Positions 48,265-62,104 of a stretch of 64,000 nt of DNA are shown here, piece by piece (the first letter of the stretch is position 1; each line of letters begins with the position of its first letter). Both the position numbers and the translations under genes were made by a program. The stretch spans positions 5,704,001-5,768,000 of the forward strand of contig OZ234494.1 of assembly GCA_965153455.1 (NCBI GenBank), in the 5' to 3' direction. The stretch comes from Sphagnum compactum (taxonomy: Eukaryota > Bryophyta > Sphagnopsida > Sphagnales). Below the pieces are notes generated by a model. That model saw nothing but the letters and a program-made list of their open reading frames with translations, did not search any database and was not told the origin of the DNA.

Positions 48265-49400
48265 ACTATCACATGATAAGAATCTTGTGCCAATTTATCC
48301 GATGGCAAATGAAACACCACTTATACATCACACTGTAAAGTAGTAGGGATACGATTATATAGTAAAAAATGACAAAAACCTAAATAAAAAGAGCTAAAAA
48401 CATCTAATAACAAAACCCAAGTCCAAGTCGATGCATTTGTCTGGATGTGTGACTTGTTTTCTTTTGGTGTAGGATTATGCTAGTCCTTTTTTAACCTTTT
48501 CACAAGCAGAAACTTGATTTGGTAAAGTTCAATTGCATAAATATGTCTTTAAATAAATTTAAAAAACCAATTTTGCATAATGATTCAAGTGCCTTTTGTT
48601 GTGCATGGTTATTACATAGAGCAAGCACAGATCGACAACTCTTCCCATTCAACAAAACAAAACCTTCCATATTCAAACATATGTCACCATAATATTACAT
48701 TGCTCAAAATCCAATAATCAATCAAACTTAAATATAGAAAAAAAAATTTAAACACTTAATAAAATTTGTCACCAACAATTTATGAACATACACAAATTAT
48801 GAGAGCCACATCCAGAGAGAAATATTCTCTATGTAACCCATTGAATGCCCCCCCCCCCCCTTCTCCCCAAAAGCCACCGTGGCATACAGGCCCTCACAAT
48901 TTGTATCCAACCAACCTACCTCACAATTTGAAAAAAAAACACTGGTAGCGGGGGACGATCAAATAACACGAGAAAAGCCAAGGAACAAAGCGAACGTACG
49001 TCGACGCTCGTTTGAATAGACGTTACTCCGGGCGAACGTGTGAACCCTGGCCATCGTTTCAAGTTTGCACCAAAACAATTTCCGTTCTTTTGTACTGAAC
49101 ATACCATAGGCTACATTTTTTGTAAATTTCTTTTTAGCCGTTTGCGTTGCGCAGCTTTTCGTTTGCAATTTATGTTGCAGTTGTGGAAGTGTCTTTTTTG
49201 GTCTTTGGAAGTGGGCTTTTTGCTCTGCGATCTGTTTTGAAGAAGTGGGAAGATAGATGCTGTGGACCAGAAAAGGTGGGATTGTTTTGTCGAGTTTTCC
49301 CTCTGTTTGAAGACAGTTTGTTTCGGGAAGATGTGCGTGAGCCTATGCTTGGAAGCTCGAGGGAGGTTAAGAAGTTTTGCCTGTAGTCTTGTTGGAAATT
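48265..49400. other. Intergenic, APC8 upstream region
   Basis: AT-rich DNA up to about 48,920 with a run of about 13 C at 48,848-48,860. The sequence becomes mixed and GC-balanced from about 48,950, with CGAACGTACGTCGACG at about 48,990. This probably marks the start of the APC8 promoter and 5' leader. I cannot fix a transcription start; no clear TATA box was identified. Confidence 0.4.
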
Positions 49401-49443
49401 ATGGGGAAGGCCGTGCATAATGGCTGAAGCGCTCACCTCCTAA
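49401..49443 (+). promoter_or_regulatory. Two short upstream ORFs before APC8
   Basis: ATG at 49,401 opens an eight-codon frame (MGKAVHNG) that ends at 49,427. A second ATG at 49,420 opens a seven-codon frame (MAEALTS) whose TAA at 49,441-49,443 overlaps the A of the APC8 start (TAATG). If these lie in the leader, ribosomes would have to pass or reinitiate at the main start, which usually lowers translation. Confidence 0.6.
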
Positions 49444-52400
49444 TGGCGACAGTGTGGAGTGCGGCCCATCGTGTGGAGCTCCGACGTGCTATTCGTCATC
49501 TGCGAGATCGAGGTCTCTACGCTGCTGCTAAATGGTATGGTGCTGTACATTTTCAAACAAGTGAGCTTCACCCTAATGCTCCCTTGCTTGTGTTTTCTTC
49601 TCATAACTTTTGCAGCAATGGATACTTCCTTACTCCCAATTTCTGGCAGCGTTCATAGTCCCTTCTTTAGGTTATGTTCGTTTCTGAAGTGGCCAGTCAC
49701 CTTTTCTCCTCTCTCTCTGCGCCTCTTTCTGTTTTGAGTACTGAGTTTAACTTAAGTTTCAATCTGGTCCACTATTCTCAACCTGAAGCAAGGTCCTTCG
49801 GTACTGGAGAGCTCATGAATCCACAAACATTTGCTGCTTTGGACAGGGCTGGTGAGCAGTTAGTTGGCCTTCCAGAAGAAACAAGCAGGAACGCAGGCCC
49901 ACCCCCAGCTCCTTATTCTGATTCTGAAAAAACAAAACTAAAGAGACCTTCAAGGCGGAAAGACAGCACTACACAAGTAGGTCCTGGATATGCAGGTTCA
50001 GGAAATTTGAGAGAGGAAGATGAGGAAGAAGATGATGATGTTTTACTACTTGCAAAAGCTTTTTTTGACATGCGAGAGTACAGGCGAGCAGCACATGCAT
50101 TGCAAGGATCAACTGGCAAGAAGGCATTTTTCCTCCGCTGCTATGCCACATATTTGGTAAGCTTTCCTGTTTGCAAGCTAACCATCTCAATTGCTGTATG
50201 AAAATCTAGAGGGTTGAGTCTAGTTTCTATGACTCATTTAGCTCCTCGGAAACTCAGGTGAGACATCTTTGTCAGAGCTAGCATTCAGAAGGTTTAGGGT
50301 TTATGGTAATTAAACTGTAATAAACTGTGGAAGGTGCTGTTGTTGCGGCATGTGTCTATGATAGGTCAAAGAGTTTGACAATACACTGGACTGAATCTTT
50401 GGATGGAATGTGCAGCCCTCATGCATTTGATTTTAAAGATAGGCTATGACAGATCTGTCAAAGTTCACACATCCTAAACAAAATTTCTGAGGCTACTATA
50501 AACAGTAGTTACAATCTCCCATGTTCAAGAGATGCAGGTTGACTGGATCTTCTGTCAAATTATGAAGCTCCATCTGGTGCAGATGGGATATAAGCAAGTG
50601 GCTCCTGTTTAAATGAATGGTGAATGATGAATGGTTACAGGGCTCCCCCCATTGGTATTGAGGCTATATAGCTCAGCAACTGGCTGTACATGAATTATCC
50701 CTGAGTGTTAGTTGTCTATACTAACAAATAAAAGAGTTATTTGGTGTCTAGGCAGGGGAAAAGAGAAAGGAGGAGGAGATAATTGAGTTGGCAGGTCCAC
50801 TGGGAAGAAGTGATGCAGTGAACCCAGAGCTTGTTGGATTGGAACAAGAACTCTTTGCTTTGTACTCAAAGGGAGCATTGGATGCCTTTGGAAGCTATAT
50901 GTATGGTGTAGTACTGCATGAAAGAGAGCGAAAGGCTGATGCTTGCACAGTGCTATGTGCATCAGTCAATGCTTATCCTTGGAACTGGAGTGCCTGGCTT
51001 GAACTCCAGGTCAGATTTCCAAATCAAGCTAGATGACAAGGCATGTTAATTCAAATACATTCCAGAGTCTTTCAATTACAGTTATGGGAGAATGCTTCTT
51101 GTGATTTCATAACCAAGAACAAAGTGCTGAAACCTGAATCCTGCTATAGGCTTTGTGTACAGATCCTGACATATTGCCCACACTAAATTTGAATGATCAC
51201 TGGATGCGCGATTTCTTTTTGGCTAGTGTTGACCTTGACCTACAAAGAAACTCTGATGGGTTGGCACGATATCGAGCTCTCTACGCCTTATTTCCTCGTA
51301 GTGACCACATATTGGCTCAGACAGCAACTGCCCACTATAATCTACGCGACTTCGATGAGGCAGAAGGTCTCTTTGAGGAGCTTCTTCGAAGTGATCCGTA
51401 TCGTATAGAAGGTTTTCAGACCTGACTCCTTTTCCTACAATTTGCAAGGCATTGTCAACCCAGTCAGAGTGTTGAGTCTCAGCATGTGATGAACACAGAA
51501 AGCATGTCTTGCTGGACATGTTTTCTCATGAAAGCAGATGCAAGCTTTTGTTGTTATGTTCATTTCATGGTGTTTTTACTGTGGATATGAAGTCTTTGGA
51601 GTTCTTACTTTTTGCAACTGCCAGGTATGGACATATACTCGAATATTCTATATGTGAAGGAGTGTTTTGCGGCACTAAGCCATCTAGCTCACAAATCTGT
51701 CCTTACAGACAAATACCGGCCTGAGACCTGTTGCATCATTGGAAACTACTACAGCTTAAAAGCACAGCATGAGAAGGCAGTGCTATACTTTAAGCGTGCA
51801 TTGCGACTTAATCGGAAGTACTTGTCAGCATGGACACTGATGGGACATGAGTACGTGGAAATGAAGAACACACCAGCTGCAATTGATGCATATCGGCGGG
51901 CTGTTGATATCAATCCTCGGGACTATCGTGCATGGTATGGTTTGGGGCAAACTTATGAAATTTTAGCAATGCCTTACTATGCCCTCTACTACTACAGACG
52001 GGCGACACAATTGAGACCTCATGATGCTCGAATGTGGTGTGCAATGGGACAATGCTATGAAACTGAGCAACTAAATATGCATGATGCTGCAATTCGATGT
52101 TACAGACGTGCATTGAGTAACAGTGATAGAGAGGGTATTGCTCTTCACAAACTTGCAAAGCTCCATGAGAGCCTAGGGCAGGCTGACCAGGCTGCTTTTT
52201 ATTATAGAAAGAACTTGGAGAGGATGGAGGCAGATCAAAATGAGGGACAGGATTTTGTGGATGCACTTCTTTTTCTTGGCAACTATTGCAAGAATAAGGG
52301 TTCCCTAGAGGAGGCTGAGAAGTTCTGTGACCGACTGCTTGATTATGGTGACCCAGTAAGCTTCCTAACTCTTATGTCTCAATATTGTGCAGATGTCTGT

Positions 52401-53221
52401 TCCTTATGGGATTCTCGGGAGTTAATGCTTCCAAAACCTGGTTGAGAACCTTTTTATCATAGAACTCTACATACTGTTCCAGAAAAAAGAATGTCTCTCA
52501 TGGGAAAGAAGACCCTAGAGATGATATACCATGAACAAGCTGGTGAGTGTGTCTTCTAAATCAGTTTTAAACCATATGGTAGTTCCCTAATTGCCAATGA
52601 GGCTTTAGGACCACCTTCAAACTTTCCAATTGTAGAGCATGTTAAGTCATCAGTTTCCTCTGTTCATCAAATTGTAAGAATTTAAGGTGCAGAAGACATT
52701 CTCTTGGAGCAGTGGCTTGCTGATTTATGAGCTGTGATTCTGTGTTTGCTAGTCAAAGATTCATTTTGTAGAAAGTAATGAGAAGCCATTTAAAAATCCA
52801 TTAAATTAAAAAGGATGCTGCAACCTTTTGTTTTCTGTGGCAGAAAAGCCAATATTTTCTGTTTTAAAGCCCTATATACATTGGTGAGTCAATCGGCCAG
52901 TCAGATTTAGACTCTTTGTATCAACAACTGTTAAAGTGAAGAACCTGGCCTTCATTTAAGACATTAAAATGGAAATTCCTGTTTGTCTTCTACCTCAAGA
53001 AGGCCTTTCTGCCTTGTGAAAGTACCTACAAAATGTTGTTTCTGTATAACATGGAAGTAGTTCATAGAGAAGCTATGTATTGTGACAGACCATCTTGAAA
53101 CTATTTCTGTGTGTTTCTGTAGGCTAAGGAGGATGCTAAGGCGTTGCTTCGCGAGATTCGCAGTGTACAGCAGCATACAGCAAATCTTCCATCTATGGAC
53201 CTTGAGCAGTATACCCCATGA
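49443..53221 (+). CDS. APC8: Anaphase-promoting complex subunit 8 (CDC23)
   Basis: Six exons: 49,443-49,534; 49,847-50,156; 50,752-51,009; 51,150-51,411; 51,625-52,355; 53,123-53,221. All junctions are GT-AG and keep the frame, giving 583 residues; I recall the Arabidopsis protein at about 579. APC8 is a TPR scaffold subunit of the APC/C ubiquitin ligase, which drives cyclin and securin destruction in mitosis. The TPR arm helps hold the coactivators CDC20 and CDH1. The N-terminal helix [41 protein letters not shown] and [12 protein letters not shown] match the family. A TPR array follows from about residue 340: [40 protein letters not shown] and [17 protein letters not shown]. It ends [11 protein letters not shown]. 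Residues 50-110 contain an acidic run ([20 protein letters not shown]) before the HAT-type repeats. No defects were seen. The neighbours are all repeats, so context adds nothing. Confidence 0.96.
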
Positions 53222-56200
53222 TTCTTTGTTCATGATTGTGAGCAGACAACATCTGAGTACTAGAGTCTGTAGGCAGGCTTGAGTTTCCGCTGTTTACCCC
53301 TGTCCATTTGTTGTCCCCAGTTCAGCAGAGGAGAACTCCTTGTTTTGTTGAATTTAAAAGTAGCTCAATTTTCCCAATATAAAGGTTAATAATGAAATAC
53401 CCTCAGTTTTACCTGTTGCATCCTCCTGAAAATCATGCCCCTCTCTCCTGTCCTTTCTGGTTAGGTCTACAGTCACAAGGCTATATTGGCAAAGAGCCTT
53501 ACAAGAGCACTTTAATATCTATCCCTCCTCCTCCTCTCCCAACTAAGTTGCAGCCTCAAGCTTCAGGTTATTCCGAGTCCTTGCCATGTCTTTAGATAGT
53601 ACTCTCATGCTTCCTGGTATTAAATTGGAAGTAATGGATGCTTTTGACTCGTTATCTTTTCAGAGAGGAGTAGTTGCCTTTGTACTTGCATTGAAGATTG
53701 TGATGTCACATTATCAACACAGAATATGAGGTGATATTACCTGATAACAGTACCCATATGTAGTTAGAAATATTCATCATCCTCATGTACAAGCTTTTTA
53801 CCCAATGCAAGCAGATTCCCATCAGTCCCTTTAACATGCAACTGTACAATTGCTAACAGTAAGTGAAATATCCCCCTTGTTTACTCATCTTATAGTGATC
53901 ACTGCTTTACGATATGTTGGACAGTTTTCTCAGGGTTTTGCTAAACTAAATTTAGAGTGAGCCCAGGATTGGCATGAAGTTCAGATAATTGGTTCCACTA
54001 CAAGTTTAGGTGAAAGTCACCGTTCTGCACAAGAAACCCAGAAACATCTGTGCCACTTTCTGGTGGCTTTTGTCATGAAGTCCTTGCAGCACTCTTGGAA
54101 TGGAATTACACGAGCACGATAAGTGCAAAGCTGCAATGGCCACTAAATAGTTGCTTCCAAGCAAAACAGGATTGATTTGGTTAGTTCTACTGTTTATAGT
54201 GCTTGCTGCAAAAAGTGGGCAAATGGTAAGGCAATTTAGATATTCTAAAATTATTGCTTTCACAACCTGCTGATCTTGTTACTCCACATCATTGCCATTA
54301 ATAGTTGGGGATGTTGTGACATTGTCATTTGTGATGGAGGGGATGGCTGGGATGATGAGTGAGTTCCCTAGTGGGTTGACTAATCTATAGAACTCAAGTG
54401 ACCTATTTAGTCATCTTTTGATTCGAGTATAATAATTGGAAATCATTTATATGAATTAGGTGTTGGGTTCATTGGTGGTCATCACTATAACTTTGGACAT
54501 CAATCACTTGACATTTTTGTAGAATAGAATGGAATGGAACAATGTCTTTGTGTTCTTTCATGTCTCAACTTCATGTAAGAATGAATTAGTGTCTCACATT
54601 TTAAGGACATTTGAAGAATTTGTCTTATCCTTGTCTTGGCGAAAATAAAGAAGATTTATTACATGTTATACATTGCATTATGTTATTAGTACTCTCTGAC
54701 AAAAAAATATTTATTTCAACATGACATGTCATTGACATGTGTTGTCTAATTAAGCGTCATGTGCATATATATTGACAAAGAATAGATGTCAATGCAAAAG
54801 GTGAGAATGGAAATATGCTTTTGTATTTAGCATGTTCAAACAACCATGATGGAGTCATCTTGTATTATGCATGATACTCAATCTCCTATTTACTTTTTTT
54901 TTGTTTCATAAATCATAGATGTATGAATTTGTATGATTTCTTGTAATTATGTAAATAATATGTGAGAATTATATGCACAAAGGACAAAAGGGAGCAAATG
55001 TGAAAGCATGTTTTGAGTTTGATAATATTTCCAATGAAAATTATGTGTTGAACACAACACAATAATGAAAGTCAACCATAGAATTAATATTAAAATTGTG
55101 TGGAAGTGTGTTTTTTTCAGATAAATTGTGATTTTTGATGGAGCATTTTTTGTCATGAGTTTTTTAAATTTTTGGACATGCACACATTTTCTTCTCTTTT
55201 TATTGCGGTTTGCACTTTTTAAAAGTGTTACATTACACATGATGCTCATCTCATTATGTAAAAAAAAGCAATTGAACAATTTAGTTAACCAAAAAAGGAA
55301 GGATATACTATTCTTCTCAATGTTTTTTTTTGGGGGTTAAAAATTTATTGTGCTATTTATTTTAATAATTTGATTATGATTTATGCATCACATCATTATA
55401 ATATAACACAATACATATGATAACAAACCATTTATACCTTTACAAAACATGTTTTCAATAACATGGGTATTTATTTTTCAAAAAAAAGAAAAGACATAAA
55501 CACTTTAAAATTTACACATTTGTCAAATTACTTAAGCAAGATCAAAATAAATAAAACAACTTGAAGGCACAATTTAATTAAAATAAAATTGATCAATGAT
55601 TGAAAAAGTATCCTTGTAAATAATATTATTTTTGAAATCCACATTTGACATTTTGTTGTTGCGTGAAATCGAATTTCAACAAAATTGAATAAGGATTTAT
55701 GGGGGTTTATAAAACATTATACATGCAAAACGCCATTTGATCATTATTACAAGATTGCATATAAACAAACTAAAATAACTTTATCCAATGACAAAGTTAA
55801 TGGGTACTAACAAATTTTTGGGATAATGACATGTTCCCTATGCCAAAATGTGGCATATATTACACATATTATCGTGTTTATGGTAATATAGGTCATTTAT
55901 TACTACAAGATTATAGTAAAATCGAATTCATGGTTTATGCCACTAATAATAATTTTGATCATAATAATTTTTGCCATTAGTGATGTGACTTTTATTATTA
56001 TAGTGAGAAAATGTAATTAAATAATAGGTATTTGTTGACTTATGAAAAATAACCACATGCTTAAACATAATCAAACCATGTTGACAACCTAGCTACCTAT
56101 TCATTAACATAATTTATGAACCTAGCCTAGGCTAAAACCCTAATTAACAACCTAGGTTAGTTTACAAAACTAGGCTCCCTAAACTACGTAACCTAAAAAT

Positions 56201-59200
56201 CTAAATTAAAAGCTTAAGTAGGTACATAGGTAATTAGGCAAGGTAGGTAGTTAAGCCTAATAGGTAGGTAATATAAAATCCTATTTATTTTTTTGGTCAC
56301 AAGCCTTTTTGATTGGCTCATCACAAGTGGTACTTCCACTTTGAATATATTTGATGCATATATTGTGTGTAGATTAATATTCCTTCATCTACTTATATGG
56401 TTTACAAAGTTGAACTTGTTGCAAAGGATATGGGACAAATTTAATGAAAGGGAAACATTACAACATTATCCCACATTATCTTTTGTTTCATACAAAAATA
56501 GTCAACTAAATAACCATTGTTATCTTTTTCATATTTTGTTCAAATGAAAAAATAGTAAATTTCATTTAAAAATATTTTCCAACATATACACATGTATACA
56601 ATTTTTTAAAAATAATATCAAGTGATTTGACTGAAAATGCAGTTCAATCTTCAATACCATACTCCCTAATTGGATTTGGCATCAAATTGCCCAATAATTA
56701 ATCAATTTTTAAATCTTAATTTCGGCATTTGGTTTTTTAATTCTGAAATTTTCAGCATGTAATGGTTATAAAAACTAATAAATGTAGTCTCTTCAAGATT
56801 ATGGGATAATTTAAGTCTATGGTTCAAACCTAATAGTTGAAATTTGTTGATTCTAAATTTTATTAGAATTTTGGCACAAAGAATAAATAAAATTTCAAAA
56901 ATTCAGCAAATGTATTATAATTTATGCCAAAATCATTAAGGTATTATGGTATTTCATACCTTTGAACAACAATGATGTCTTGAAGATTCTTTATTTTTTT
57001 TCATAATAGAATTTGTAAATAACCATATTTAAAATCACCATTAATTTTTTTTGGAATTTAAAAAATGTATATAATTAGATTTCAGATATCCACACCTTTT
57101 AAACATATAATGAATCAATAAAAGTTGTATAAATGTTATGTTATATATTTTATTTTAATTTAAAAGTAAAATATGTACATGATTGAACATATAATATTAT
57201 GTAAAAAAAATTTAAATGTTATATAAAGTATTAAAATTATGTAAATTTCACAATAATCTAGTTATACACATTAAAAAAAAATTGGCATAATTTTTACTGA
57301 AATTTATTATGAATAATGATTTTTCATTTTATTTTTAAAGGTTTTTTTAAGTCATTAAATGTGATTTAACATAAATTATAAAAAATTCCAAGTTGTATGA
57401 CTAAAAATATTTTGATAAATTAATAAATATGTTTTTCATAAAAACAAAATTTGGATCAAACTTTATATTATTGACTACCAATTATATGGAGACTTGCAAA
57501 ACAATGTGTTATCGAAATTTTTGTACGAGGTAATTCAACATAATAGGTTACAAAATATGAAAAGTGATAGGTCAACATGTTAGGTGACAAGTAGTTAAGC
57601 AACTAATAGATAACAAAGTTCAGGTAGTTGATAAGACAAGTAATCTGCAAAATAAATAGAAAAATAGGTTGTTAGTTTTTGAAAATTTTGGACTTCTAAT
57701 GTACATATTAACTAATGACTGTTTAAATGGTTAAAATCACACAATTTAATTTTTGAATTAACATGTGTATAAGTAGGAGAAAAAAGAAAAGCAGAGGATA
57801 TTTGATTTGATTTTTTGTTTTTCATTTCAAACTTGCAATGGAAAATAAAGCATTTTTATTTTCAATATTGTTTTTGTAATTTTGCAACTTGTGTACATTT
57901 GTGTACACTTGAGAATAGAAAGAATTCAAGAAACTTGATGAGAAAAATTATAAAAACCTGTTATTAGTTGGGGACCATGCAATGGATCAAAGTTCAATTT
58001 ATTTGCATTCAAATAAATCATCAAGTAGTAGAACATAACTGAAAGCACTCATTTACGAATTTTGGTTTGTATTATGTTTATAATTGTTTTTGTGTAAATT
58101 CCAAGATAATATTGTTATTTTTGTTCTATGTTGAAAAAAAAATAAGGAACATGTTTTAGTGTAGAGTTTTTGAAAGAAATCAAACATCTTATCTACAAAA
58201 ACAATTAACAACAATTTTTGAATGTTGGGCAAAGTTGATTTGATTTTATATTAAAAAATAATGTAAATATATTTTTAGAACATGTTGATTTCAAGAAATG
58301 TCAAGAATGGTTACAAAAAGTCTTAGAAAGTAGTTAGATTAGGTTATACATCAACCTATATTAGAACCTGCACAAATGGAAGACAAGTGATAAGTGTAAC
58401 CTATGGGAAATGAAATAATGAATCCACCAAACATGGATGCAACACAATGGGTAGAAATCAATGTAAAACCATGAGATTCGGCAACCTAATTACCATCAAG
58501 GAAAATGTTGCCAAGTAGAAATGAAATAAAAAGAAAAATGGAAAGACGTGAAAGTGAAACTTGTCTTCTATTTGCGTACTATCCTACACCTACTGTCATC
58601 TATAGATTTGAAAGAAGACCCACAGTCACCTACAAACCTCCTATGGCTTCTACCTATTGTCAATAACACCTATAAACCTTTTGTAATGTTCTCTATTGTC
58701 TGTAGTCCCATGTAAAACTTCTAGTTATGCTGCCTATCATTTACAAGAATGTTACTTTATCTGCAAACCTCAAATTTCAAGTCTACCTCCTTGCTATTGT
58801 TTTCCAATGGCAACTACCATCTTTTGGCAAAGTGTATTTCCTACTTTAGAGACTACCATAAAGAATAGATCGTATTTTTAATCCTAAGAAAAAATGTAGA
58901 ACTAATATATGAGTACAACAATACTCTATATAGTTGTAGTATGAACTTTTTTCTTGTTAAGGGCATAATTGTGTTGTCCCTATTGGATAGGCTCAATAGA
59001 GGTAGTATCAACATTTGACAGGGTGGACAAAGGTGTAGCAAGACAGTGCAAGCTAAGTGGATTAGGACTTATGAAGATTGATTCAAATTGAGGTTTTTGG
59101 TGAGAACTTGAGGAGGAATTTTAGAGAAGTTTTGTAAATGGCTAGATATTAGAATAGGAAAAGAATTATGATTAAGAGAAGAGGAAGTAGTTTTGAAAAA

Positions 59201-59680
59201 TGGAGACGCTCATGTTAAAATTAAAAAAACAATTTTGATGAAGAAGACACAAGGATACTATAGTACGATTTGTTTCATATTTTGTTGGTTTACCCAATAT
59301 GATATGGTCTATTTTTGAGATCATTGCAAAGGCCATAATTGTGCCGATATGTATTTTACAATGCATTTTTGGTTGAGTTTTATCTTTGATTTTTGTAGTT
59401 GTTATTAAATAAACTTTATACATTTGAAAATAATATGTTAAAGTATAGAATTATAGAATGAAACAATGTTAGAATATTAGTATTTACCATTTGGCAACCA
59501 CCCCTATGACTAAATTTGGGGTAGAAAATTCAAGTTTCTATGGGTTTTTTTTTGTGAAAAGCACAGAAAGGTTATTGTAAAAGATTTTGTTATTTTCTCT
59601 CTAGTTTTATAATTCAAAATTAGTTAAAAAATTGTTAGGAATTTGACCTGAGCAAAATAGTTGTTGTAAGGATTTAAATA
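53222..59680. other. Gene-free AT-rich intergenic DNA
   Basis: The first few hundred bases after 53,221 are the APC8 3' region; AATGAAA- and AATAAT-type words near 53,380-53,396 could serve as polyadenylation signals. From about 54,900 to 58,300 the DNA is extremely AT-rich, with many AAAATTT and TTATTTT tracts and no protein-like frame. A short TAGGTAGGTA patch occurs at 56,080-56,270. The open frames in this interval are AT-rich background. Confidence 0.5.
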
Positions 59681-59681
59681 T

Positions 59682-61000
59682 GTGGCAAAAACATTTCTTC
59701 CAAACAAGAATGGTAGAATGGTGACAAAAATGAATTGCATGGTGACTCGAAGTTTGCATAGACAAATGAATCAAATTGCAATCCAACAAAATGAAAATGA
59801 AAATGTAGTGCAAGAAGAAATGATGTTATTAAATGATGTAGCACAATTTCACATTCCAAAAATAGTATAATATACCATGTCAAGAATACCCAAGATAGAA
59901 GAGTGGCTTATAAGGTACAAGACATCGTTTATAATAATTATGGAACCTCGGGAAACATTTACTGGTAGAGTGATGAGGTGACCCATTATCCAAGTGAGGT
60001 TGTCAACGAAAGTAGTACATTCGAAAATTGAACCAAAAGGATGGGGAGACAATGTAAACACGGTCACCCCTGCAAATTTGCAATGAAGGGTACAAGAAAG
60101 AATATAAAATGAGTATGTCATCCCAAAAAATGGTAATTCGTACAAGTCCGAGGAGATATCACATGTCCATGAAGAAGTACAAGAAGGGCTAAAGGTAAGA
60201 TACACAAACAAAGGTTTTGTTTAACAATCTGTTTCACCTTAATACCATCAACCCCATGAGGAGTGGGATGAAGACCTGGACAATGATGAAGTTGAATAAA
60301 CAATACCATGATATGCCGAAATTGCATTTCAAATAGAGGATTTAAAGGAGCAGGCTTTTGTAACTAAAGCAATTTACTAATCAAGGTTGGAAAACAAATA
60401 TGAGCACAACAAATCTCCACTAATAACAATAATCCATACTCGAATGAAGACAATAACCAATGCTAATGTCTTGTAAATTGATGAGTCCAGGGTCAAGCAA
60501 AGTCGACAAAATGTACTTCTACTTGGAGAATGGGTATGGAGTAAATCTAACCAAGGTGTAGATCAAGAACCTGGACCTACACTTGATTGCTGTAGTTTTT
60601 GCAAACAAGAGGGCCATGTTTTCATAAACTATCCTTTCATTGAGAAAAATGTTTGGGATGCAATGATCAATCATTTCCAAACTAGAATGCAAACGAAATG
60701 AAACTTGGAGGAAGAACATAATTCAATGATCATGTAGCAAAACTTTGCGATTTATTAATATAACCACAAAACTACAAAGAAACATATCACCTTACAGAAA
60801 AGGTGTGTTCAATACAGAAGACTCCTTCCAATGTTAGGTACCTCAAACCTTCAAACTACCCCATTCTATTTCAAAGAGAATTAAGATGATTACAACCCAT
60901 CCTACTTTGAATGGTGTAAGAAATATAGGCTTCAAAGGTACTAGATTTGTGCCTAGAGTAAACAACAAAAGAATGTCACACACTATAATTGAACATTATG
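59682..61000 (+). pseudogene. Gag-like ORF with one zinc knuckle, decayed
   Basis: A short open frame (59,682-59,870) reads MVTRSLHRQMNQIAIQQNEN. After many stops, a piece at about 60,540-60,700 reads DCCSFCKQEGHVFINYPFIE, a CxxC....H....(C to Y) zinc knuckle with its last cysteine replaced by tyrosine, followed by VWDAMINHFQTRMQTK. A further piece near 60,890-60,960 reads NPSYFEWCKKYRLQRY in one frame. Zinc knuckles of this sort are typical of gag-type nucleic-acid-binding proteins of plant retroelements. I recall similar ORFs in non-flowering plants but cannot name the element. No reverse transcriptase is present in the window. Confidence 0.45.
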
Positions 61001-62104
61001 TAGTGTATCATTTCATGATGGAATGGTTGATAGAATTACACAATTTCTTATAGCAACTAATAATGGCATGCATGGTCTAACCATAACAACATGGGTGTGG
61101 GTACACACAAAGGAGCCAATAGGATTATTTTACAAAAGGACTGTGAGTCCTTTTTAATCCTTTTTCATTTTTTCATATGAAAGAATTTTTGAATGAAATC
61201 TTTTGCAACTTGTTATTAAAAATACATATAGTTGCCCCAATAGATTGCATGTTTTGTGTTAATCATTGTTGAATGAATATGAAAATTTCAAAGTAGTTAG
61301 CATATTTTGGTATTGATTTAGTAGTAACTATATTATGTTACTACACTATCTTCAAAAAATCCAATATTTGTAAGGAACCAATGAATTTTTATAGTATTAG
61401 TTGATAATTGTATGTTGCACAATTTGGTATATATTAAACCTATTGTGACCACACAAGGAAATTATTCACATGGTCTTAGAGTAGTACCAACTAGTTTTGG
61501 ACTAAGGAGACTTGTAATAGTTGAACCTAATGTAGAGGTATTTGTATGTTTAACTACAAGATACCATCACATAATATAGTTACTACTAAATCAATACCAT
61601 CAAATCTAGGAGGCGACCCTTCAAAACCCCTAGGAGATAGTGTAGTAACATTTGTGCAACATGTAGTACTTTATTTTAGTTTTTTTAAGACACCTCATAA
61701 ATTATCTCGAATATAAGAAAAACTCTAATCTAGATGCTCATGTAAGAGCATTCAAAGCCGTTATCAAAGTGAACAATGAATCAATAAATGAAGAAATAAC
61801 CAATTTTTTCAACTTTACGTTAAGAAAACAATGCATCAAATTGGTGTAATAATTGTATGCAAGATCATCCAAACTATAGATTTGCAAATTTATAATAGGT
61901 TTTTTGTAGACAATATTGGATTGTGTAAAATGATGAACATGTGTATATGTAATTAAAGAATCTAAAGTAGGAATCAATATAATGAATAAAGGTGTATTAT
62001 AAAAGATTATTAAAACTTGCCAATAGTCTATAAACCCCTACTATCAACAATTTTCTAACAATAATGTTTCGATTTAAACTACAATTTTATTTGCACATTG
62101 TTAT

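Noticed and set aside
48848-48860. Poly-C run as a G-quadruplex regulatory site
   Set aside because: It is a single homopolymer run without a second or third G tract, about 600 bases from the gene start.
54947-55279. 110-codon minus-strand ORF in AT-rich DNA
   Set aside because: Composition is Leu/Ile/Lys-rich background with no motif or splice signals.
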